Below, one piece after another: positions 23,128 through 32,999 of a DNA stretch of 64,000 nucleotides. The position numbers and the translations under genes are program-made. The stretch comes from Aedes albopictus. Lineage: Eukaryota > Arthropoda > Insecta > Diptera > Culicidae. The DNA is taken from contig NC_085136.1 of the NCBI RefSeq assembly GCF_035046485.1, forward strand, positions 322,552,175 through 322,616,174, read 5' to 3'. Position 1 is the stretch's first letter; every line of letters begins with the position of its first letter. The notes under the pieces are model-generated. The model saw only the letters and a list, made by a program, of their open reading frames with translations, was not told where the DNA came from and ran no database searches.

Positions 23128-23390
23128 CACAGACAAACAGACGTAACACCTTGAACGATTTTCATGGAAATCCATCGCCCAGCTCACACTACCATCACCT
23201 GGTGGAAAAGTTGCACGAATCACTGTGTTGTGCCATATCGTCAACAGAAGGCGCTAGTGTGAAACGTCAAACGCATAGAAAAACGATGCGCGCGCCTCTG
23301 GTTGTGAAAGCCACAACTATGAAAATTTCAAATGGTCGTTAAAAGCGTGATCGATGGAAATTTCGCAAGTGTTACGTCTGTTTGTCTGTG
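23128..23390. mobile_element. MITE with CACAGACAAACAGACGTAAC termini
   Basis: A 263-bp element with 22-bp perfect inverted termini at 23128-23149 and 23369-23390. The flanks CTACGTC and CTATGTA are similar but not identical, so a TSD is only suggested. It lies immediately 5' of the LINE ORF1 remnant. Confidence 0.7.
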
Positions 23391-24226
23391 CTATGTACGT
23401 CTACTGTTTCTAGCCGGTCACAGGCATCAGACCTACGAAAGCCACAACAGAAGAAGACTGCGCAGAGACTGATGGAAGCATGCCTTCTAAGGGACCAACC
23501 GTGGGCGAAAAGCAGAAAGCATTCTAATCCACCACTCGCCACGAAAAAGACTTCAAGCGGTTTTCTGGGCAGCTTGAGAAAACTGATGAAGCCACTTCCG
23601 AAGCAGAGAGTGACCCGCCCCCCTTACCCGTTGTAAGAGGAAACTCACCGGTCTCGAAACGTTCCCCAGTGGAAAGAGCCGCAAAAAAAAAGGATCCAGC
23701 ACTTACCCTCCCCTGGCCTTGGTACCGAATTTTAAAAGCGTAGCTGCTACCGGACAGAGTGAACTCCATAACTAGCATTCAACCGCTATCTGGGAATGGA
23801 CACTCATTTGTTGCACAGCATTGGAACGTGCACGGGTTGAGGTCTAGGGTACTCGAGATCCAACTCCTTACAAATAGGTATGATCCTTGTGTAATGGCCC
23901 TACAACAAACCATGCCAACAAGGAGTTCTGGTGGTGCAACTGGAGACTGAACTGGAAGTCATCGCGCTAACTATTAGTTTTTCCTTTGTACTCACCGTGG
24001 CAACTATATACATGATTCCAACGAACAGGAGTAGTCCAATGGAACGACATTCGTATGCTGGAGGACGTCATCTGGCAGTTGCCTGCACCTTACGAGATTG
24101 TTGGCGACATAAACGCCCATCACCCGCTAGTCGGTTCACATGACAAGTAAACAACAATATTCATAGTAGTGATCACTTCCCTATGGATCACTGCACTAAT
24201 TGTTGCTGGCCTGTCTACTCTCACAC

Positions 24227-24276
24227 GAAATTTGATGTTTGAGCGGTGTCGGCACCGCTCAAACTTCAAATTTTCG
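24227..24276. repeat. Near-perfect short hairpin
   Basis: Arms around GTTTGAGCGGTG and CACCGCTCAAAC separated by a few bases, extended outwards with AAATTTGA/TTCAAATTT. The stem is about 20 bp. Confidence 0.6.
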
Positions 24277-24290
24277 GTGACAGTAAGCAG

Positions 24291-24320
24291 GCATTAGCAT
24301 TAGCATTAGCATTAGCATTA
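24291..24320 (+). repeat. (GCATTA)5 microsatellite
   Basis: Five copies of GCATTA, directly after the first copy of a 25-bp segment (24267-24291) that recurs at about 25040-25064. Confidence 0.85.
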
Positions 24321-25336
24321 AGCGAGTCGCACAAATTCGTAGGTGGTACAGTCCTAGACCGCTGTTATGAGGATTGCCTCCTTCCCGTCCGAACCAAAGC
24401 ACAAAGATTTGGGACTAATCTCTGACTCTTAGACAAGACTGATGCAATCCTCCAATGGTCGAGCACTGTCCTGGCCACGTCCTTGCGACTGCTGAGGAAT
24501 GGGAAAGGATGGTTAGTTTTGGACACCTATGAAAAATGTAGACAACTCTACGATCTCTCAGGCCTAGGTGTCACGGGAATTTGGGTGTTGTTAGTGGAAG
24601 GGTAAACTCCAAAGGATACGCTTGGTTACCGTTCAGGCACACCATTGTCAGACTGCTTCGAATCAGTTGTCTGCCCAATTCATCCTCGTCATCTTGTTGG
24701 CATTTGGTTGAATTACTAGATTCTTCGGTTGATAATCTGAAATATAAAAGAATATTAACATCGTACGTCAAATCAGCTACACATTAGTGATACGCTCGCC
24801 ACAGTTACATATTTTTAAAATATTATTTATGTCGTGCGATACATTTACCTGAATCCTGCTGAAATAAAATGTTAATTAGCAGTACATTGAAACACAAATA
24901 CTACAAAACACAAGGAAAAGAGCATCAAACTTTGATCTTGAAATATTTAAAATTACGGTAAATATCAAGATCAAAATTTGATTTGGTAGATCTTACACCG
25001 CAACGCACCATTCTAAGGTGATCTACCCACGTTACGGGGAAATTTTCGGTGACAGTAAGCAGGCCAGCACAAATTCGTGCAGTGGACCATAGGGCATTGC
25101 ATTGTTTTTATTTTGTATGGGATTTTGAAGTTTCTTGGCCTTGTTGTTTATAAAATATCTATATATAAGAGTGAAAGAGAAGGAGAGAATTTGTTGCAGG
25201 CCGTGGACAACGGCTAGAACGGCTTCTCTGGAGATATCCGTCGTCAACTCCCTTCATGGGCATACTGACACCTATCGAGTGAAATACGTAAATCCGTGAG
25301 GCCGCAGATCGTCACATCCCAAAGGCAGGCGGTACC

Positions 25337-25464
25337 CAAGCAACACACATGGTCACAAAACAGTCACGGCAGCGCAGGTAATGGTTGCGCAGTAAGTCAT
25401 AGTGACTTCTGTGTAACCTCTACATGCGCTGCTTTGACTGTTTTGTAACCATGTGTGTTGCTTG
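25337..25464. mobile_element. Short MITE (CAAGCAACACACATGGT termini)
   Basis: A 128-bp foldback with inverted termini of about 30 bp (one mismatch), CAAGCAACACACATGGTCAC at the left and its near complement at the right. TSD not resolved. No coding capacity. Confidence 0.65.
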
Positions 25465-26278
25465 AGTAAAAGTGGCGGAAAAAGAGTGTCATGGTGGACT
25501 ATCGCGGTATACTGGACAATCAAACATAGGCGCAAGCCCTTAGAGCACTACCTAGGCTGGTTTCCGATAACCCCGCGAGGCCTAGTAAGTTGAAAGAGTT
25601 TCTACTTGTGCGTGCCAGAGCTAGGAAAGTTATCTGGGAGGCCAAGAAGGACGCGTGGACTGACTTCACAGCGAAGATCACTGAGATCACTAGTTCAGCG
25701 GTACTATGGAGGAAGGTCAAAGCTGTAAGTGAGTGGTAAGAACAGACACGTGGAAAAAATGATAGCATTAGAGGACAGCCTCACCAACGATGCAAGTACG
25801 GTCGCTGAAGCCCTTATTGATTAATTTGCCAAGGTATCGGGCAACAGCCATTTCAGCGAATCCTTTTGCACGCCAAGTCATTGCATTGGCAGAAGCCGAA
25901 TTCTGCTACTCACTTGAAGACGAAGGCGACCTTAGCCTAGCAATAGACTACGATAAGGATTTCAGTTTGAACGAGCTCAACTGGGCCCTCAGCCATGGCT
26001 CTGGAAAGGCTGCTGGTCCTGAAGATATTGGGTATCCTATCCTTAGGAAACCTCCACTTCTCGGCCAGTTGGCTCTGCATGACCCAATGAACCGGGTATG
26101 ATATACTGGAGCTATACCGTAATCCGGGGTCAAATCACTTAAAAACAACTTTTGCGGATAACATTAGTGCCTGTTCAAATATTGCCAAAAGAATTTCTGT
26201 AAAACCAGCACCTAGCGGATCTCCATGGAACCATGTGACAGCATTTTGTTCAACAAATTTAAACTTACTGTTAAATAA

Positions 26279-26444
26279 GGGTTCATTCAAATATTACGTA
26301 ACACAATGGGGGGAGGGAGGGGGTCTAGCGCTGTGTTACGCTTCATACAACATTTCAAAATCTTCCATACAAAAGTTGTTTCGTGGGGGAGGGAGGGAGT
26401 CTAAAAATGTAATATTTTGCGTTACGTAATATTTGAATGAACCC
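26279..26444. mobile_element. PIF/Harbinger-type MITE, TAA TSD, nested
   Basis: A 166-bp element with perfect 24-bp inverted termini beginning GGGTTCATTCAAATATTACG, flanked by TAA at 26276-26278 and 26445-26447. Inner GGGGGAGGGAGGG tracts occur twice. It is inserted in the 26117-27145 MITE, itself inserted in a LINE, so this is the third layer. Confidence 0.8.
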
Positions 26445-26700
26445 TAACTTCAAATATCAAAATTTTGGAAATGCCATTTTGGGGCGAAATTGATCAGTAC
26501 CCAATTAAGCATCGGTTGGAAAGGAAAATTTCCTTCACCACTTAATTTTCTCTTCTTAAACCGAATAACGCGTCTAAAATCTTACAACTAGTGAATTTAA
26601 TACTTTAAATGCAAAATTAAATTATGAAATTTTCCCCTTAACGCCTTAAGGTAGGCAATTTTATTTGAAAAAAGTGATTTCTATCACAATAAATCAGTAA

Positions 26701-26764
26701 CAAATTTTGAAAACGACGTATAATCAATGCTACACCATTGATTATACGTCGTTTTCAAAATTTG
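26701..26764. repeat. Perfect 29-bp hairpin
   Basis: Arms 26701-26729 and 26736-26764 are exact reverse complements (29 of 29), separated by the loop CTACAC. The arms begin CAAATTTTGAAAACGACG. Confidence 0.9.
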
Positions 26765-27299
26765 ATACTGAAATGACTATTTCTTCACAAAATGAACTTT
26801 TTATAACTATTTCATGTTCTGATTAGCTGCATAACATCCCAACCAAGGCTCCACAAAAATGTTAAATTAGAGAATTCACGGGAAGTCCTATTAGCAATTG
26901 ATTGTTTACTAGCAACGATTTCAGCAACATGAGAAATACATTGGAAATTCCTTGAAAAAATAAGGCAAAACTACATTTTTCTAAAAAATTAAAAGTCTAT
27001 ACTCATCTCTAGACATCTACGAATCAGATGACATAAAAAGTTTAGGATCATTACGACGCTTAAGAGTTCCTAGTATGGAATTACAATGTAGTACCCGAGT
27101 GATCAATGTCGTCACCCCGCTGATCAATTTGACCCCGGTTTACGGTAACTGATGAATGGAAGAAAGGATTAGTTATTCCTAGCTCTAAAAAGGGAAAGGA
27201 TAAGACGCTGACGGAGGGATATAGATCAATAAGCTTACTTAGTTATATGCGGAAAACATTCGAGGAAATGTTGAAGGGCTTGCCATGAAAATGAATGCG

Positions 27300-29600
27300 T
27301 ACAGTTGAGATTTTTTCCTTGGAAACTGTTTTATCTCTACATTTTTCTGTAATGATAGCGGAAGAGCATTCTTGCTGGGGCTCTTTCTATGAATTCAGCT
27401 AGATTTCTTCTAAACATTCCTCCGATAATTATTGTGTGATGTATTCCTTCCCACGTATTCCCTTAGAATTAAAAATATATCTTGGGATTTTTTTAGGTGT
27501 TCTTCCAGGCGTTCGTCCAGGTATTTACTTCAGAAGTTGCTATAGAAATTTAAGTCCAGGAATCCCTTCAGAAAATTTTCAAGATTTTTTTCTAAGAATC
27601 TCTAAAAGTTTCACCAAAAGTTTTTGAGGAATTCTTTCATGCAATCCTCCAAATTTTTTCAAAAATCCTTTCAGGATTTTTCAATGTTTTATGAATTTCA
27701 AAATTATCCCTGGATGAGTATCTGAAAAAATTTCCGCAGAAATCTATAAAAATCACAGGTCCCAGGAGGTATTCAATTTCTGAAAAAAAAAATCCATGGA
27801 GGATTTTCTACAGAAATCTCTGAAGGAATTTGTCAAAAAAATCTTGAAGGAACTATTGGAAGAATTTCCGAATTAATCTATGTGGGATTTTTGGAGAAAT
27901 TTTCAGTAGAATTTTAGAAAACACTTTGGTAAAGCTTTTGAAGAAATCTTTCAGAAAAATTATTGAAGATATCCTTTAAAAAGTTCTCGGAGATATTTCC
28001 AAAGGAATTCCTGGTGAAACTCTGGAGAAGTAATGAAGAATTTCCAGGAGAAACCTACAGTACAATATCTGTAGAATACTTAGGAAGTACTCTTGAATAA
28101 ATCTCTAGAAGAATAGCTGCGGAAATCTTAAGGAAACTTTTGTGAAATTCCTGATATGAATTTGCTGAATAAATAAACTTCCCGGAAAACTCTTGGTGGA
28201 ATTCCTAGGAACGTTTATTGATAAATTTTTAGGGAGGTTCCGGAAGAAATCTTAAAAAAAGACAACTACACCGTCTTCGACCTTGCGGCCTCTACCGACT
28301 GAACATTACAAACATTCGACAACGGACAACACATGGAACACCCAGTGGCCTAATGGAGAATCTTCCGTTTGACGAAAAGTTTTCCCGACTGAAGCGGGAA
28401 TCAAACCCACACTCCGAGGCTTGCGAGACACCTAAACGACTGACGCCGTTAATCGCTCAGCCACGAAGCCGACACATCTTCTAGTAATATTCCTGCAGGA
28501 TTTTCTCAAAATAATTCCTGGAGCAATCTGTGGACGTTTCTCTGGAGGATTTCCTGTAAAAATGCCTGGAGAAATGTCTAGATAAACTTTTGTAAATATC
28601 CGTAAACAATAACACTCTTGAGACATTTCTGAAAGATTTTCTGTAGAAATTTATAGCAAATCTTTCTGAATACATTCCTCAAGAATCTATGGAGAAATTC
28701 TTGGAGTAATCCTGAATAATACCGGAGAAATTTGTGGGGATATTTGTGGAGGAAAATCTGGAGGAAATCTAGAACGAATCCCTGGAGGATTTTTTGTCTG
28801 AATAACTGAAAGTAATAATGCAAGAATCTCCGGAAAAAAAATCTGCGGGATTTGCTGGATAAATAACAGAAGAAATTACTGGACACATTCTACGGGAATT
28901 TCAATGCAATCGCTAGAGCGATTCCTGGGGCAATTCCTGAAGAGCTCCTGTTGGAGCTCTTGGATAAATGCCTGAATGAATTTCTGAAGGAATGTCTGGA
29001 AGATTTTCTGAATAACTGGAAGAATTTATGAAAGAACTATATGATACTCTGAAAGAATCCCTGTGGAAAACTCTGAAGAATTCCCTGAAGAACTTTTAGT
29101 GAGATTATTTTCACGAACCACTAGAAGAACTTTTAAAGTAATCCGTGGTGGAGATTGGTAAGGAGCCATCAAAATAGTTCATGTAGAAATTTTTGGAGAT
29201 ATTCTTGGGAGAATATCTGATGGAAGCCTTGGACAAATTTCTTGAATAATACTTGAAAGGAATTCTGTAGCTATCACCGGAGAAATTTCTGAAAGAAATC
29301 GTGGTAGACCAAATTCTATGGGTTATTTCTGAAGGGATCAATGGAGCAATTTTGAAAAAAGTCCATAGAAGATTTCCTAAAATATTCAAAGGAAAATTTT
29401 ATAGAGAAACCTCTGGGAAAGTTTCTAAAAGAATTCTCTGGAATGATTGCTAGAGCAATTCTGAACTTTTGATATTCTGAAGGAAACGCTAAAAGCATTT
29501 CTGAAAATATCCGTGGATGATTTCCTGGAAGAAGGAATTTCTGAGGAAACGCACGAAAACTTTCCAAACGAAATTCTTGGAGAACTTTCAGCCTATGTAA
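27300..29600. repeat. Degenerate GAAATTTCTGGA/GGAATTCC block
   Basis: AT-rich low-complexity DNA made of words such as GAAATTTCTGAAGG, GGAGAAATTC and AATTCCTGGA. It is interrupted by a SINE at 28254. Reading frames up to about 100 codons (28578-28886, 29316-29621) are repeat-derived. Confidence 0.55.
28254..28475 (-). mobile_element. tRNA-derived SINE (Feilai-like), second copy, minus strand
   Basis: On the minus strand it begins with CGGCTTCGTGGCTGAGCG (A-box region TGGCTGAGCGATTAACGG) and continues to a B box (GGTTTGATTCCC). It aligns along its length with the 8714-8938 copy, including GACAACGGACAACAC and GTTTGACGAAAAGTTT on the plus strand. The tail is a T-run on the minus strand. ATCTT at 28249-28253 and 28476-28480 may be a short TSD. 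Confidence 0.75.
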
Positions 29601-29716
29601 CCCATTGCAGGTTTGTACCAACTTGCTGATACGACTTAACGTACTGGGAAAACCTGAAACTTAGAAGACACCGAATTGGTAAATTTAGAGGTGAAATTTT
29701 GAAAAAAAAAATCGCA

Positions 29717-29785
29717 TTCTGGTGGGATTCGAACCGACGACTCCGTATTCTCTAGACCGGCGCTTCAATCAACTAAGCCACAGAA
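29717..29785 (-). pseudogene. tRNA-like sequence with intact pol III boxes
   Basis: On the minus strand: TTCTGTGGCTTAGTTGATTG (A box), an anticodon-arm-like CCGGTCTAGAGAATACGG, then a perfect B box GGTTCGAATCC and CACCAGAA, whose end pairs with the start (TTCTG/CAGAA). At 69 nt it is short for a tRNA and the anticodon stem pairs poorly. A T-run (minus strand, 29711-29702) follows at once and could act as a pol III terminator. It could be a decayed tRNA or the head of a SINE. I do not call it a functional tRNA. Confidence 0.5.
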
Positions 29786-29805
29786 CAGGTAACACTCGTG
29801 GCTGA

Positions 29806-29940
29806 TTGAGGTGCAACAGTTCACGAACATAACCTTTGTCTGGGTGCCTGGTGGACATGCAGGCATCCCAGGCAATGAGGCTGCCAACGTTCTAGCAAAT
29901 CAGAGCTTGTCGTCGATGTTCGTTGTTGCAAGGCTATGTG
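29806..29940 (+). pseudogene. Retrotransposon RNase H fragment
   Basis: Plus-strand translation gives ITFVWVPGGHAGIPGNEAAN, the last conserved block of the RNase H domain found in non-LTR elements such as the I clade (normally VWVPSHxGIxGNExAD). The serine of VPSH is replaced and the catalytic aspartate position reads N. Nothing upstream of it is readable, so it is an isolated fragment. Confidence 0.7.
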
Positions 29941-30861
29941 ATCTATCCCCTCTTCGAAGCTGCCTCTATGTGCTGCTGCAGTGCTGCAGGGTTTAGCGGC
30001 TATGGGAATGTAGTGGGTCTCTGTTGAGCAGATTACCCTCCCTCACCTTCCATTACTTAGAGAAGAAAAAAGACGGTTCATGCGAAATGTGGACATACAA
30101 TTTCAAACAGCATTGTACTTGTGTACTCCGGAAAATGATTTGCCTGCGGTCATTCCACTAGGAGCTCAACGCGCAGTAGGCTAGTAGGATTTAGCAAATA
30201 ACAAAGCCTGCCTAGATTCCGGATTTTGCGGTGCGGCGGTGGTCTTCGATTCCAAGAGATGAGATCGACTCAGATATCTCAGCAGCAGGCTGACGGAGGA
30301 CTGGACCTGACTGGACGTCCAAATATTGCGTTTCGTCGTTTCGTGTTTGTGTGTCCGAAATCTCCGAGTTTCGTCAGTAGATTGAAGCGATTTCGAATGA
30401 CGACGACGACGACGACAGCTGCTTGGGAAAACATGCTTAAATTATTAAACTGTTTTAATACACTCAACACTTTTCGGATGTTTTTTTTTTTTCTCGTGTT
30501 GCGTTGCTTCCAGTTGTTTTCTTTCGGTTTCGACGAGATTGTTCATGAAAGAATCATTCGGTCTGGGTCGATCGAAGTGGCCTCTCCAGACCAGCAGCGA
30601 AAGAGCAGGGAAAGAGGTCGAGGCGCAGCAGTGCAGTCGTTAGACGTGGCCAGCCAATCAGCAGCAGCAGCAGCAGCAGCAGTGAAGGAAATCCGATTTG
30701 CCGCACTCCATTATGGATGTGGCCCGCGCGCAAGAAGAGGCTAATTTGCTTGATTCGGGGCTTGAGACGTTCTTTGGAAAATTGAATTGGGGGTTGGACC
30801 CGGATAAACTCATTGCGAGAGTGGGACGACCATAACGAGTCAAACATTGAGCGGGGCTTTA
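29941..30861. other. Unassigned DNA with triplet repeats
   Basis: Short GAC repeats at about 30399-30417 and a (CAG)8 run at about 30659-30683. The 172-codon frame at 30226-30744 reads through these triplets, is low in complexity and has no domain. Not called as a gene. Confidence 0.35.
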
Positions 30862-30990
30862 GGTGCATATACATATAACGAAGCTACAACTCATCATTTC
30901 AAGAGTATTTAAATTTGATGAATCAGATTTTGAATTGCAGTGAAAAGTTGATCGATTTGATAGTATAAACAGGTGGCCAATTGATACTCT
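30862..30990. mobile_element. Decayed half of the TTAA MITE family seen at 37915
   Basis: TATAACGAAGC, TTTCAAGAG and GTGAAAAGTTGATCGATT occur in the same order and spacing as in the left half of the element at 37915-38115. No second arm is visible, so this is a truncated, older copy. Confidence 0.55.
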
Positions 30991-30994
30991 TTCT

Positions 30995-32660
30995 CCATAA
31001 ACCATTAACGCCCAATGAAGTCTTTTGAAACGCTTCGATACGCTTCTGAAATTCCCCTGGAGCCAAGCCTCTGAAACGCCATGAAACGCCTTGAAAAGAC
31101 ACTGAGACCACCCTTTCTTCCAATCCACCTGGGAACTCATCTTAGAGCCTGTGAAGTCCCCTAAAACCACTATAAACCTTTCAAAACGTCTTGAAACGTA
31201 TTCCCTGAATCCCCCATGAAGCTCATTTGAGAGCCTATCAAGCCTCATAAGATAGCTGTTAAACCTACTGAAATGCCCTGAAATTGAAACGCCATGAAAT
31301 CGCTCTAAAACCTCCCTGAAAACCCCGTGAAGCTCTCCTGAGGGTCTGTGGAGCCCCCTAAAACCGGAACCTTCTGAAACGACTTAATACGGTTCTGAAT
31401 ACCCACTGAAATTCCTTACAAAACTCATCTCAGAGCCTGTAAAGCCCATCAAAACACCTCTTAAACCCTCTGAAACGCCTAGAAACGCCATAAACACTTT
31501 GTAACGACTTGTAACGTCCCAACCCTTGTAACGCCCCTCCCTGACACTCCGTTGAGTTCACCTGATAGCTTTAAAACTCATCGGAAATCTCCTGAAGCGC
31601 CATGAAACGACTGCATTGTGAAGCCCCTTAAGACCTTTCTGCAACCTTTTGAAACGCCCTGAAACACATTGACACGCCTTGAACGCCTCTGAGACCCCTC
31701 TGAAACCTCCTGAAACTTATTCAAAAGCCCTTAAACGCCTTGAAACGTCTCTAAAATCTCTCTAAAACCACCTGCAAAACATAATGGACTGTGAAGTCCC
31801 CACAGTTCCCCCAGAAAGCTTCTTAAACTCCCTGAAACACATTGAAACGTCTTGAAATGCCTATCAAACCCCTCAGACACTCCCGTGAAGCATCCCAAGA
31901 CCCCTCTGAAACCTCCTGAAAAGCCCTGAAAGCCCCTCAAACGTCCCTGAAATCCATCTGCAACCATCTCCAAAACTTACTGATCTGTGAAGAACTCTGA
32001 AGCTGCTTTAATTTATTTATTTTATTTATCTTCCTAAAACGCCTAGAAACGAATTAAAAAGTCTTTGAAACCCTGAAGGCACCTGCAAAACTTACTGAAC
32101 TGTGAAGCCAGCCCTAAAATGCATAGAACTGCTTTAAAACACTTTAAAACCCTTCTGAAATCTCCCTGAAACCACATTCAAAACTTACTTCACTGTGAAG
32201 CCCCTCAGAGAGCTCCTGAAACACCCTGAAATACATTAAAGTGCCTTGACACGCCTCTGTAGTCCCTCTGACACTCCCGGAAACCCCCCTAAGACTCCTC
32301 AGAAACCACATGAACCTTCCTGGAAAGCCTTTAAATGCCTCGAATCTTCTCTGAAACCCCTCGGAAGCCACCTGCACAATTGACTGCACTGTGAAGCTCC
32401 CTAAGATCTCTCTGAAAATTTCTGAAACGCCCTGAAAAACATTTAAACGCCTTGAAACCCCCTGACACTCCAGTGGAGCTCCCTATCACCCTACAGAAGC
32501 CTTCTGAAACTTCCTGAAACACATTCGAAAGCCTTTTGAAACATCTCTGAACCGTTGGGGAAACCTTCTGAAATGCCCTGAAACCACCAACGCTTCCGCC
32601 TACCTTGAAAGCTCTCTGAAATCCCGCACTACTCTCCTTCAATTTTCCTTAACCCTTGCC
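30995..32660. repeat. Degenerate CCTGAAACGCC block
   Basis: C-rich degenerate repeats (CCTTGAAACGCC, CCCTGAAACG, CTCTGAAACC, CTGTGAAGCCCC) at irregular spacing. It is the complement of the TTTCAGGGGCGTT flavour at 9110-11480 and 36180-37190. A longer internal period of about 200 bp is hinted at by recurring AAAACTTACT..CTGTGAAG phrases (about 31790, 31980, 32095, 32190, 32390). Minus-strand frames 31731-31973, 32144-32389 and 32331-32642 share GFRG/VSGGF-type repeats and are artefacts. Confidence 0.6.
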
Positions 32661-32999
32661 CTTCTTAAACTTCTTTTAAGCTCTTTTAAATTATGCAACT
32701 TTTCTATGCCCCCTGCCTTGAAAAGGGAGAGCTTTTCAGAATCAATAATGTGCATAAGAACATGAAACCGACATTATTATAGTAACTGTGGCAACGCTGG
32801 GCAGGGGCAGTACTGTCATGGTAAAATCAAAGCCGGTTACTCAAGATTTCCAAATCTGAGCGCCCCCTGTACTGATAAGTCCCCATAGGAATGATTTCAA
32901 ATGACTGAAATTTTCACGATTTTTTTTCTGTAATGATTGCGAGAGAGGCATTTTTGCTTCGATGAGTTTATCCATAGTTCATCTTAATATTCCTTAAAA

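Larger units (their letters stand above)
26117..27145. mobile_element. TA-flanked MITE (CCGTAATCCGGGGTCAAAT termini) inside a LINE RT
   Basis: A 1,029-bp element with termini CCGTAATCCGGGGTCAAAT and the complement of CCGTAAACCGGGGTCAAAT, flanked by TA at 26115-26116 and 27146-27147. The RT reading frame of the host LINE breaks at the left TA and resumes at the right one, independent support for the boundaries. It contains a second MITE (26279-26444) and a perfect 29-bp hairpin (26701-26764). Confidence 0.8.
23391..27290 (+). pseudogene. Degraded LINE (ORF1 end, endonuclease, RT), interrupted by MITEs
   Basis: Plus-strand pieces appear in the right order for a non-LTR element with ORF1 and ORF2: a basic, proline-rich ORF1 end (23391-23740); endonuclease start QHWNVHGLRSRVLEIQLL at about 23815 and VGDINAHHPLVG at about 24095; the pre-RT linker (RARKVIWEAKKDAW, about 25610-25660); the RT N-terminus (LNWALSHGSGKAAGPEDIGY, 25970-26030); and then, after a MITE at 26117-27145, DEWKKGLVIPSSKKGKD (27150-27200). 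Frameshifts, a 24200-25500 gap of unrelated DNA and the MITEs make it non-functional. The LNWALS motif resembles I-like elements, but the clade is not certain. Confidence 0.7.

Noticed and set aside
30226..30744. 172-codon plus-strand frame
   Set aside because: It runs through GAC and CAG triplet repeats and an Ala/Thr/Ser-rich stretch with no domain. A triplet-repeat artefact is more likely.
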